DNA of 15,282 nt from Candidatus Dechloromonas phosphorivorans (GTDB taxonomy: Bacteria; Pseudomonadota; Gammaproteobacteria; Burkholderiales; Rhodocyclaceae). The position numbers and the translations under genes are program-made. Position 1 is the stretch's first letter; each line of letters opens with the position of its first letter. The stretch lies in assembly GCA_016721185.1 (NCBI GenBank), contig JADKIP010000010.1, positions 1-15,282 on the forward strand, given 5' to 3'. Under the pieces are notes generated by a model. That model did not search any database. It was not told the origin of the DNA and saw only the letters and a program-made list of their open reading frames with translations. Shown piece after piece: positions 9,128 to 15,282 of the stretch.

Positions 9128-9147
9128 CCGGCTTCGGCCGGCTTTTT
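9128..9147 (+). terminator. UUCG-tetraloop terminator between aroQ and accB
   Basis: CCGGC (9128-9132), TTCG loop, GCCGG (9137-9141), then C and five T residues (9143-9147). The stem is short (5 bp), but the UUCG loop is exceptionally stable and the T-run is in place, starting 2 nt after the aroQ stop. It separates aroQ from the acc operon. Confidence 0.8.
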
Positions 9148-9182
9148 GCGTCCAAGCGGCGCAATACAGAAGGGAGTCATCC

Positions 9183-9622
9183 ATGGATCTGCGTAAACTC
9201 AAGAAACTCATCGACCTCGTTCAGGAATCCGGCATTTCGGAACTGGAAGTTACTGAAGGCGAAGAAAAGTACGGATCGTCAAACATTACGGCACCGTTGC
9301 TGCGGCACCGATGCAGCAATACGTCCTGCCCGCTGCGGCACCGGCGGTCTCCTCGGTAAATCTTGATGACGAAGATGAATTTCCTGAAGGCCACGTCGTC
9401 AAGTCGCCGATGGTCGGTACCTTCTATCGTTCCCCTTCGCCGGGTGCCGAGTCCTTTGTCCAGATTGGTCAGACGGTAAAGCAGGGCGAAACAATCGCCA
9501 TTATCGAAGCCATGAAGCTGCTCAACGAGATTGAGGCTGATGCTTCCGGCGTGATCAAGGCCATTCTTCTGGACAACGGCGAGCCGGTCGAATTTGGCGA
9601 GCCGCTGTTTGTGATCGGTTAA
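9183..9622 (+). CDS. accB: Biotin carboxyl carrier protein of acetyl-CoA carboxylase (one frameshift near 9269)
   Basis: AccB carries the biotin that AccC carboxylates, for malonyl-CoA formation in fatty-acid synthesis. ATG 9183 follows a good ribosome site (AGGGAG, 9171-9176) and starts MDLRKLKKLIDLVQESGISE, the classical BCCP opening. After TEGEEK the frame is lost at 9269-9270; VRIVKHYGTVAAAPMQQYV continues in the next frame. Inserting one G (AAG-GTA-CGG) restores a product of about 146 residues. The Ala/Pro linker is followed by the biotinyl domain with EAMKLLNE; the biotinylated Lys is codon 9515-9517 (about residue 112). Because this gene is normally essential, the frameshift is almost certainly a sequencing error. 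Without correction the N-terminal frame ends at about 9360. It is the first gene of the accB-accC-prmA run. Confidence 0.95.
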
Positions 9623-9631
9623 TCCGTCATG

Positions 9632-10990
9632 ATGTTTGAAAAAATTCTAATTGCTAACCGGGGCGAGATCGCGCTGCGTATTCAGCGCGCCTGTCGCGAA
9701 CTCGGCATCAAGACGGTCGTCGTCCATTCCGAGGCTGATCGCGAAGCAAAATACGTCAAGCTCGCCGATGAGTCGGTTTGTATTGGCCCTGCACCGTCTT
9801 CGCTGAGTTATCTGAACGTGCCGGCGATTATTTCGGCCGCTGAAGTTACCGATGCCCAGGCAATTCATCCCGGCTACGGTTTTCTCTCTGAAAATGCCGA
9901 TTTTGCCGAGCGTGTCGAAACCTCGGGTTTCGTCTTCATTGGCCCACGCGCTGAGACTATCCGCATGATGGGCGACAAGGTTTCGGCTAAGGCGGCGATG
10001 AAAGAGGCTGGCGTGCCCTGCGTTCCGGGTTCCGAGGGCGCCTTGCCGGAAGATCCGAAAGAAATCGTTCGCATTGCTCGGGCGGTAGGTTATCCGGTCA
10101 TTATCAAGGCGGCTGGCGGTGGTGGCGGCCGAGGCATGCGCGTTGTCCATACCGAGGCGGCGCTGCTCAATGCGGTCCAGTTGACTCGCCAGGAAGCGGG
10201 CAGTTTTTTCAATAATCCTGCGGTGTACATGGAAAAGTATCTGGAAAGCCCACGTCACGTGGAAATTCAGGTGCTGGCCGACGAATTCAAGAACGCGATT
10301 TATCTCGGCGAGCGCGATTGTTCGATGCAGCGTCGCCATCAAAAAGTGATTGAAGAGGCGCCGGCGCCGCATATTCCGGCGCGTTTGATTGGCCGTATTG
10401 GCGAGCGTTGTGCTGAGGCTTGCCGCAAGATTGGCTACCGGGGGGCGGGGACGTTTGAATTTCTTTACGAGAACAATGAGTTCTACTTCATTGAAATGAA
10501 CACCCGCGTTCAGGTCGAGCACCCGGTCACTGAAATGATTACCGGTGTCGATATCGTTCAGGAGCAGATTCGCGTCGCTGCCGGCGAAAAGTTACGCTAT
10601 CGCCAGAAGGACATTGTCTTCCGTGGCCATGCTATCGAATGCCGGATTAACGCCGAAGATCCCTTCACGTTCGTGCCATGTCCAGGCAAGATCGAGCTTT
10701 ACCACCCACCCGGCGGCCCTGGCATCCGGGTCGATTCGCACATTTATCAGGGCTACACCGTGCCTTCCCATTACGACTCGATGGTTGCCAAGGTGATTTC
10801 CTACGGAGATACCCGTGAGCAGGCGATTCGTCGGATGCGGATTGCGTTATCTGAAATGAGCATTCAAGGCATCAAGACCAACATTCCGTTGCATCAGGAG
10901 CTGATGCTCGATGCTCGCTTTATTGAAGGCGGCACCAATATCCATTATCTCGAACAAAAACTCGCCGATCAGGGCGAAGTGAAGAAGTAG
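9632..10990 (+). CDS. accC: Biotin carboxylase subunit of acetyl-CoA carboxylase
   Basis: AccC uses ATP and bicarbonate to carboxylate the biotin on AccB. The intact 452-residue protein starts MFEKILIANRGEIALRI. It contains the biotin-carboxylase N-terminal domain, the ATP-grasp glycine loop (GGGGRGMRVV, roughly residues 161-170), GERDCSMQRRHQKVIEEAP and EMNTRVQVEHPVTE with metal- and bicarbonate-binding residues, then the C-terminal biotin-carboxylase domain (GHAIECRINAEDP onward). ATG 9632 is preferred because it gives the conserved N-terminus; the in-frame ATG at 9629 is equally usable. The gap to accB is 6-9 nt with no clear ribosome site, so translation is probably coupled. The length is typical and no key residue looks altered. 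Confidence 0.98.
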   Translation: MFEKILIANRGEIALRIQRACRELGIKTVVVHSEADREAKYVKLADESVCIGPAPSSLSYLNVPAIISAAEVTDAQAIHPGYGFLSENADFAERVETSGFVFIGPRAETIRMMGDKVSAKAAMKEAGVPCVPGSEGALPEDPKEIVRIARAVGYPVIIKAAGGGGGRGMRVVHTEAALLNAVQLTRQEAGSFFNNPAVYMEKYLESPRHVEIQVLADEFKNAIYLGERDCSMQRRHQKVIEEAPAPHIPARLIGRIGERCAEACRKIGYRGAGTFEFLYENNEFYFIEMNTRVQVEHPVTEMITGVDIVQEQIRVAAGEKLRYRQKDIVFRGHAIECRINAEDPFTFVPCPGKIELYHPPGGPGIRVDSHIYQGYTVPSHYDSMVAKVISYGDTREQAIRRMRIALSEMSIQGIKTNIPLHQELMLDARFIEGGTNIHYLEQKLADQGEVKK

Positions 10991-10993
10991 ACG

Positions 10994-11884
10994 ATGGGCT
11001 GGTTAAGTGTCAGTTTTTTGACCGACGCATCACGCGCCGATCCGTTGTGCGATGCCTTGATGGCGGCGGGTGCGCTGTCTGCTTCGATTGAGGATGCTGA
11101 TGCCGGTACACCGGATGAGCGGCCGCAGTTTGGCGAGCCAGGCTCGATTAACTCACCGGGCTGGGATCATTCGCGCGTTGTTGCATTGCTTGAGGAAGAT
11201 GCCGACGTGCCTGCGCTGCTCGCCGAGGCTTCTGCGGCCATTGGGCTGAGCGAGCCGCTCAACTATGCGGTGGGAACGGTCGCCGATCAAAACTGGGTGC
11301 AACTGACTCAGTCGCAATTCGACCCGATTCGCGTTTCCGAACGTCTATGGATCGTGCCTTCCTGGCACGAGTCACCCGACCCGGCGGCAATCAATTTGAT
11401 TCTCGACCCGGGCATGGCTTTTGGTACGGGTTCTCATCCGACCACCCGGCTTTGTCTGGAATGGCTGGAGCGCACCGTTTCTCCAAGCTGCTCGGTGCTT
11501 GACTATGGTTGCGGTTCGGGAATTCTCGCCATTGCAGCGGCACGTTTGGGTGCCGGGCGGGTTGCCGGGGTTGATATTGATCCGCAGGCGGTGGAGTCGG
11601 CCCGGGCCAATGCAGAACGCAATGAAGTAAGTGCGCTGTTTGCCGATTCGGCGGAGCCGGTAGCTGGCGAATATGATCTCGTGGTCGCCAATATTCTCTC
11701 CAATCCGTTGCGCGTCCTTGCCCCGGCGATATGTGCGCATGTCCGCTCGGGCGGTTGTCTGGCACTTTCCGGCATCCTGCGTGAGCAAGCCGAAGAAATT
11801 ATTGCCATTTATGCTCAATGGCTGCCGATGGAAGTAGCCGATACGCGTGAAGACTGGGTTTGCTTGAGCGGAGTCAAACCCTGA
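10994..11884 (+). CDS. prmA: Ribosomal protein L11 methyltransferase
   Basis: PrmA trimethylates ribosomal protein L11 using AdoMet. The 296-residue product has the small N-terminal substrate-binding domain (about 1-110) and a class I methyltransferase domain. GTGSHPTTRLCLEWL (from residue 144) is the PrmA hallmark, motif I is LDYGCGSGIL (about 169-178), the acidic ribose-binding site is VDIDPQAV, and VVANILSNPL is the NxxL motif equivalent. It starts 3 nt after the accC stop, and its own stop overlaps the next start codon by one base, so it belongs to the acc transcription unit. L11 methylation is dispensable in E. coli. Its place behind accBC is common in betaproteobacteria. Confidence 0.96.
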   Translation: MGWLSVSFLTDASRADPLCDALMAAGALSASIEDADAGTPDERPQFGEPGSINSPGWDHSRVVALLEEDADVPALLAEASAAIGLSEPLNYAVGTVADQNWVQLTQSQFDPIRVSERLWIVPSWHESPDPAAINLILDPGMAFGTGSHPTTRLCLEWLERTVSPSCSVLDYGCGSGILAIAAARLGAGRVAGVDIDPQAVESARANAERNEVSALFADSAEPVAGEYDLVVANILSNPLRVLAPAICAHVRSGGCLALSGILREQAEEIIAIYAQWLPMEVADTREDWVCLSGVKP

Positions 11885-12945
11885 TGCGGACACGCTGCCC
11901 GGTTTGCAGCACGATTTTTCGTGTTACCTCCGAGCAGCTACGCCTGAAGGCAGGCAAGGTCCGCTGCGGTCATTGTCAGTCCGTTTTCAATGCGTTTGAT
12001 GAGTTTCTTGAGGATGCACCCGCACCTGAGGAAGTTTCCATCAAGCCCGAAGCGGCGCTGACGGAACCTCCGCCAGAAGTCTTTCCTGCATCGTTAAATC
12101 CCGCCTTGCCCGAGGCAGAGTTTTCGGCACCTGTTGAGGAAGAACCGCTCGCAACGACTGCTGGTTTTCCGGCTGAGTCAGCTGAAGAAGCCGAACAGGC
12201 AGAGGCTGAAATTGCAGAAGTAGTTACTGAGGAAGTCGAGCCCGCCCAGGAACGCTTGCGCGAAGCGCTCCCCGAAATGCCTTTGTCTGAGCTTCCTGTC
12301 GCAAATGAAGAGCAAGCCGAATTGCCCGCACCAAGGCTTGAAACCCCTGACGAATCGACCTCGGCGGCCCGCGAAGCCGGCTTGGTTGCCGCCCGTGAAT
12401 TGAACGATGCGCCCGGCTATAACCGCTGGGCGGCGGGAACGCTGACCGGGAGCGGTCTGGGCTCTTTCGAGGGCGATATGCAGCAGCGCAGCGTCTGGCC
12501 CTTCGTGACGGTTGCTTTGTTGTTGCTGCTTGTCTTGCTCGGCCAGTTGCTGCACCATTTCCGGACTGACCTGGTGTCGCGCTGGCCCACGGCTGCGGCG
12601 CTTTACGAGTTGGCTGCGGTCGACGTCCCTTTGCCGCGAAATTCCGATCTGGTAGCTATCGAAACATCTGATCTGCAATCAGACAATGCCCGCGGCCTGT
12701 TTGTTTTACAGGCAAGCTTGCATAACCGTGCCAGTTATCCTCAGGCTTGGCCTGCTCTTGAACTGACCTTGACTGACACCAACGATACGGTGGTTTCCCG
12801 CCGGGTTTTGATGGCCGCTGAGTACCTTCCCCCGGCGATTAATTCGGCTGCTTTCCCGGCGAATGGCGAAACTGCCATCAAATTGTGGATCGAAGCCAAG
12901 AATATCGGTGCCGCCGGTTACCGACTTTACGTTTTCTACCCTTAA
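11884..12945 (+). CDS. Zinc-ribbon and DUF3426 membrane protein
   Basis: This is a 353-residue protein of unknown function. It opens with an MJ0042-type zinc ribbon: Cys5-x2-Cys8 and Cys28-x2-Cys31 (RCPVCS and VRCGHC). Residues about 45-165 form an acidic, Glu/Pro/Ala-rich low-complexity linker. One membrane segment follows at about 206-223 (FVTVALLLLLVLLGQLL). The rest (about 230-353) matches DUF3426, with conserved hydrophobic strands and the ending GYRLYVFYP, and is probably periplasmic. I chose ATG 11884, overlapping the prmA stop (TGATG), because the zinc ribbon begins right there; a longer reading into prmA from 11860 is unlikely. The topology suggests a cytoplasmic zinc module linked to a periplasmic domain. 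Role unknown; sometimes annotated as a putative regulator or MJ0042 protein. Confidence 0.88.
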   Translation: MRTRCPVCSTIFRVTSEQLRLKAGKVRCGHCQSVFNAFDEFLEDAPAPEEVSIKPEAALTEPPPEVFPASLNPALPEAEFSAPVEEEPLATTAGFPAESAEEAEQAEAEIAEVVTEEVEPAQERLREALPEMPLSELPVANEEQAELPAPRLETPDESTSAAREAGLVAARELNDAPGYNRWAAGTLTGSGLGSFEGDMQQRSVWPFVTVALLLLLVLLGQLLHHFRTDLVSRWPTAAALYELAAVDVPLPRNSDLVAIETSDLQSDNARGLFVLQASLHNRASYPQAWPALELTLTDTNDTVVSRRVLMAAEYLPPAINSAAFPANGETAIKLWIEAKNIGAAGYRLYVFYP

Positions 12946-12951
12946 GCGCTT

Positions 12952-13887
12952 ATGACAACTTTAATTTGCGGTTCGCTCGCCTTTGACAACATCATGGTCT
13001 TTCCGGACCGTTTCAAAAATCACATCCTGCCGGAACAGATTCACATCCTGAACGTTGCTTTTCTGGTGCCGGAACTGCGCCGTGAATATGGCGGCTGTGC
13101 CGGCAACATTGCCTACAATCTGATGCTGCTCGGCGGTGAGCCACTGATCATGGCCACCGTGGGCGATGACGCCACGCCCTACCTTGATCGTCTGGATAAA
13201 CTGGGCCTGCCCCGCACGCATGTTCGTCACGTCGCTGGCAGTTTTACCGCCCAGGCTTTCATTACGACTGATCTGGACGATAACCAGATCACCGCCTTTC
13301 ACCCGGGTGCGATGAGCTTTTCGCATCTGAACAAGGTTGAACAGGCAACGAGCGCGAAGCTCGGTATCGTCGCACCGGATGGCCGGGAAGGCATGATGCA
13401 GCACGCTCGTGACTTTGCGGCGGCGGATTTGCCTTTCATTTTCGACCCCGGTCAGGGCTTGCCGATGTTCAACGGTGACGAGTTGCTGGAGTTCATGAAG
13501 CTTGCGGAGTACGCCTGTTTCAATGACTACGAAGCCAAGCTGCTCTGTGACCGGACCGGCCGTAGCCTTGATCAACTGGCGGGCGAAGTGAAAGCGTTGA
13601 TCGTCACCAAGGGCGGCGAGGGTTCGGAAATTCGCGCCAATGGTCAGCGTTACGATATTCCCTGCGTGCAGGCGGATGAGGTCGTTGACCCGACTGGTTG
13701 CGGCGACGCCTACCGTTCCGGCCTGCTTTATGGCATTGCCAACGGCTTTGACTGGGTCAAAACCGGGCAGTTGGCGGCGGTGATGGGGGCAATCAAGATT
13801 GCCCATCGCGGCGGCCAAAATCACCAGCCCAGCCGTGAGCAAATTGCGGCCCGTTACCAACGTGCCTTTGGCCCTTTACCTTGGTGA
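12952..13887 (+). CDS. PfkB-family carbohydrate/nucleoside kinase (adenosine kinase-like)
   Basis: This 311-residue kinase of the ribokinase/PfkB fold phosphorylates a sugar or nucleoside with ATP. It has the N-terminal PfkB signature GGCAGNIAYNLMLLGG (from about residue 47) and the C-terminal signature DPTGCGDAYRSG (246-257), with the catalytic base Asp252 and the anion hole GCGD. Such proteins are often annotated as adenosine kinase or generic carbohydrate kinase in betaproteobacteria. The sequence alone does not settle the substrate. It starts 6 nt after the DUF3426 gene and ends 5 nt before the lipoprotein gene, so it is co-transcribed. The ribosome site is weak. Length and motifs look intact. 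Confidence 0.93.
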   Translation: MTTLICGSLAFDNIMVFPDRFKNHILPEQIHILNVAFLVPELRREYGGCAGNIAYNLMLLGGEPLIMATVGDDATPYLDRLDKLGLPRTHVRHVAGSFTAQAFITTDLDDNQITAFHPGAMSFSHLNKVEQATSAKLGIVAPDGREGMMQHARDFAAADLPFIFDPGQGLPMFNGDELLEFMKLAEYACFNDYEAKLLCDRTGRSLDQLAGEVKALIVTKGGEGSEIRANGQRYDIPCVQADEVVDPTGCGDAYRSGLLYGIANGFDWVKTGQLAAVMGAIKIAHRGGQNHQPSREQIAARYQRAFGPLPW

Positions 13888-13892
13888 AATCA

Positions 13893-14345
13893 ATGATGAA
13901 AACCCTCTCTTTGCTACTGATTTCGCTTGCCGTGTTGGCTGGTTGTGCCACTAGCAAGTCGGGCGATGTTTATACCCGCGACCAGGCGCGCCGCGAACAA
14001 AACATCCGGATGGGCGTTGTCGAATCTGTCCGCGAGGTGTTGATGGAAGGCACCAAGTCGCCCGTCGGTGCCATCGCCGGCGCGGCGGTTGGCGGTGTCG
14101 CCGGCAGCACGCTCGGTGGTGGCAAAGGCTCGACGATTGCAGCGGTCATTGGTGCAGTCGCTGGTGGTCTTGCTGGCAGTGCGATTGAAGAAGGGGTGAC
14201 CCGCAAGCAGGCGATGGAAATTACCATCAAGATGGACAATGGGCAGTTGATCGCAATCGTTCAGGAAGGCGATCCGCTTGAATTTCGTCCCGGTGATCGC
14301 GTCCGCATAATTTCCTCCGGCGGGGAATCGCGCGTGACGCGTTGA
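13893..14345 (+). CDS. Glycine-zipper outer-membrane lipoprotein (SlyB/Pcp/17-kDa antigen-like)
   Basis: This is a 150-residue lipoprotein precursor. The signal peptide (MMKTLSLLLISLAVLAGC) ends in a lipobox LAGC with Cys18 as the lipidated residue. The next residue is Ala, not Asp, consistent with outer-membrane sorting. Residues about 55-98 are a double glycine zipper (VGAIAGAAVGGVAGSTLGGG, then AAVIGAVAGGLAGSAIEEG). A C-terminal beta domain follows with TIKMDNGQLIAIVQ and FRPGDRVRII, as in the SlyB/17-kDa surface antigen family, thought to help envelope integrity. Start choice is between adjacent ATGs at 13893 and 13896, both downstream of the kinase stop; upstream TTG/GTG codons would overlap it. 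It is the last gene of the acc run. Confidence 0.9.
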   Translation: MMKTLSLLLISLAVLAGCATSKSGDVYTRDQARREQNIRMGVVESVREVLMEGTKSPVGAIAGAAVGGVAGSTLGGGKGSTIAAVIGAVAGGLAGSAIEEGVTRKQAMEITIKMDNGQLIAIVQEGDPLEFRPGDRVRIISSGGESRVTR

Positions 14346-14370
14346 AATCTTGCCGTAAAACAGGTGCAAT
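14342..14370 (+). promoter_or_regulatory. Candidate sigma-70 promoter for the GNAT acyltransferase gene
   Basis: TTGAAA (14342-14347) is separated by 17 nt from TGCAAT (14365-14370), giving five and four matches to the -35 and -10 consensus. It overlaps the lipoprotein stop codon and would start RNA near 14377, leaving about 48 nt of leader that contains the hairpin at 14391-14428. Found by eye only. Confidence 0.35.
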
Positions 14371-14390
14371 AGCCTTGTAACGCGACTATT

Positions 14391-14428
14391 CCATGCTGTC
14401 TCCACACCATAAATGGAGAGCAGCATGG
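14391..14428 (+). promoter_or_regulatory. Hairpin sequestering ribosome site and start codon of the GNAT acyltransferase
   Basis: CCATGCTG (14391-14398) pairs with CAGCATGG (14421-14428), and TCTCC (14399-14403) pairs with GGAGA (14415-14419), with a single bulged G at 14420 and an 11-nt loop. The result is 13 bp, all Watson-Crick, plus a possible A-T closing pair (14404/14414). The 3' arm contains both the Shine-Dalgarno GGAG (14415-14418) and the start codon at 14425-14427. In RNA this would hinder ribosome entry unless opened, so a translation-control element is a plausible inference. Confidence 0.55.
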
Positions 14429-15176
14429 AAAAAATACAAACAGGCGTCGAGCAACGCCGCGCCAAACGGCCCAGTCTTGCGGTTGGCTTTGCCCGTAGCC
14501 AGAGCGATATCCTTGAGGCCCAACGTTTGCGTTACCGGGTTTTTGCTGGGGAAATGGGCGCCAACCTGCCGAGCCGTACGCCGGGGGTGGATCACGATGT
14601 TTTCGATCCTTATTGCGATCACCTGGTGGTGCGCGACACGCAAAGCGGCGAAGTCGTCGGCACCTATCGTATTCTCTCGCCGGAAAACGCCCGTCAGGTC
14701 GGTTACTACTCGGAAAATGAGTTCGACCTGACCCGCCTGCAACACCTGCGTTCGCGCCTGGTCGAGATTGGTCGCTCCTGCGTTCATCCCGATTACCGCA
14801 CCGGGGCGACGATCACGCTGCTCTGGTCCGGCCTGGCCCAATACATGACCGAGCGCGGTTACGATTACCTGATGGGTTGTGCCTCGATCAGCATGGCGGA
14901 CGGCGGCCATGCCGCAGCCAGCTTGTATAATCGTCTTTCCGAGGATCATCTCGGACCGCTGGAGTACCGTGTTTTCCCGCGTTGTCCGCTACCGCTGGCT
15001 GCCTTGCAGCAGGACCGGCCGGCAGAAACGCCGCCGCTAATCAAGGGCTATTTGCGGGCGGGGCATGGATCTGCGGTGAACCGGCTTGGGATCCTGATTT
15101 CAATACCGCCGATCTGCCCATCCTGCTGCAGATGGCGAAAGTGTCAAACCGTTACGCCAAACACTATCTGGAATAA
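14425..15176 (+). CDS. GNAT-family N-acyltransferase, OlsB/hemolysin-like (one frameshift near 15061)
   Basis: This cytoplasmic acyltransferase belongs to the Acetyltransf_5 type, in which OlsB transfers a 3-hydroxyacyl chain from ACP to ornithine in aminolipid synthesis. Visible are AQRLRYRVFAGEMGA (about 32-46), GVDHDVFDPYCDHLVV, GTYRILSP, and the core VEIGRSCVHPDYR (113-125) followed by a helix with LLWSGLAQYM. The frame runs on to 15195 only because of a shift in the G-run at about 15057-15063: KGYLRAG continues as AWICGEPAWDPDFNTADLP in the next frame, ending YAKHYLE with TAA at 15174-15176. Adding one G gives about 250 residues. ATG 14425 is preferred to 14413 because GGAGAG lies just before it. 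The substrate is not proven; the acyltransferase that follows supports a lipid role. The start lies inside a stable hairpin. Confidence 0.85.
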
Positions 15177-15181
15177 GAAGA

Positions 15182-15282
15182 CTGCATACCAATAACATTC
15201 TCGTCCGCGCCTTCCGGATATTTCGCCTGGCCCTGCTGGTTTTCAGCGGGGCTTTTTTCGTGCTCTGCGTTTTCCCGGTTTG
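15182..15282 (+). CDS. Probable PlsC-like membrane acyltransferase, N-terminal fragment (window edge)
   Basis: An open frame continues past the right edge. Its first residues, HTNNILVRAFRIFRLALLV, then FSGAFFVLCVFPV, form a basic segment followed by a hydrophobic membrane anchor. This is the usual N-terminus of 1-acylglycerol-phosphate or lyso-ornithine-lipid acyltransferases, which commonly follow OlsB-type genes. The catalytic HxxxxD box would lie beyond the window, so the call rests on context and the N-terminal pattern. No ATG, GTG or TTG precedes the frame after the GNAT stop; the coordinate given is a CTG codon just after an AAGAAG stretch. The true start is therefore unresolved, possibly an unusual codon or another base error. 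Confidence 0.5.
   Translation, partial: MHTNNILVRAFRIFRLALLVFSGAFFVLCVFPV

Noticed and set aside
9183..9622. Programmed ribosomal frameshift in accB
   Set aside because: The site lacks a slippery heptamer or stop-codon context. The break is explained by one missing G, and similar breaks occur in unrelated genes of the window.
9647..10522. Open reading frame of 291 codons on the minus strand opposite accC
   Set aside because: It mirrors the intact accC gene, has no family resemblance and no ribosome site; a shadow frame.
12961..13860. Open reading frame of 299 codons on the minus strand opposite the PfkB kinase
   Set aside because: Antisense to a motif-complete kinase and without any recognisable motif of its own.

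Overview
The window reads as chromosomal DNA of a betaproteobacterium, most likely from the Rhodocyclaceae (Dechloromonas/Azonexus-like). This is inferred from gene content and order (aroQ-accB-accC-prmA-zinc-ribbon/DUF3426-PfkB kinase), from moderately high GC, and from protein wording I recognise. I ran no database search. Coding is dense, and no tRNA, rRNA, CRISPR array, transposase or integrase is visible.

Layout. (1) 1-4063, accessory: the 3' part of a type III DNA methyltransferase gene (mod, cut by the window edge) overlaps by 4 nt (ATGA) a type III restriction/helicase gene (res). Both are interrupted by an apparent single-base frameshift. (2) 4159-6435: maeB, the bifunctional malic enzyme with a phosphotransacetylase-like domain, containing two frameshifts that cancel, followed by a strong terminator. 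(3) 6621-7966, minus strand: mpl (murein tripeptide recycling ligase), also frameshifted, divergent from (4) an uncharacterised gene at 8017-8607. (5) 8647-9126 aroQ, closed by a UUCG-loop terminator. (6) 9183-14345: a six-gene tightly packed run, accB-accC-prmA-DUF3426 protein-PfkB kinase-glycine-zipper lipoprotein, with gaps of at most 9 nt. (7) 14425 to the end: a GNAT/OlsB-type N-acyltransferase and the start of a probable membrane acyltransferase, plausibly an aminolipid or phospholipid synthesis pair.

How the genes work together: group 6 links the first step of fatty-acid synthesis (AccB/AccC) with ribosomal protein methylation and envelope or sugar/nucleoside-kinase functions. Group 7 would use acyl groups for membrane lipid. 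MaeB supplies NADPH and pyruvate. Mpl and AroQ serve cell-wall recycling and aromatic synthesis.

Data quality: I find seven probable one-base frameshifts in 15 kb, in mod, res, maeB (two), mpl, accB and the GNAT gene. The protein continues in a neighbouring frame with family-typical sequence each time, and accB is normally essential. The simplest reading is base-level errors in a draft assembly, not decay. I therefore annotate whole genes across these sites.

I do not see a convincing new multi-gene system. The most interesting unexplained signal is a long hairpin at 14391-14428 that would bury both the ribosome-binding site and the start codon of the GNAT acyltransferase. Lesser ones are an 11-bp-arm palindrome in mod, a sharp GC step inside mod, and an uncharacterised protein resembling a nucleotidyltransferase with one catalytic carboxylate replaced.
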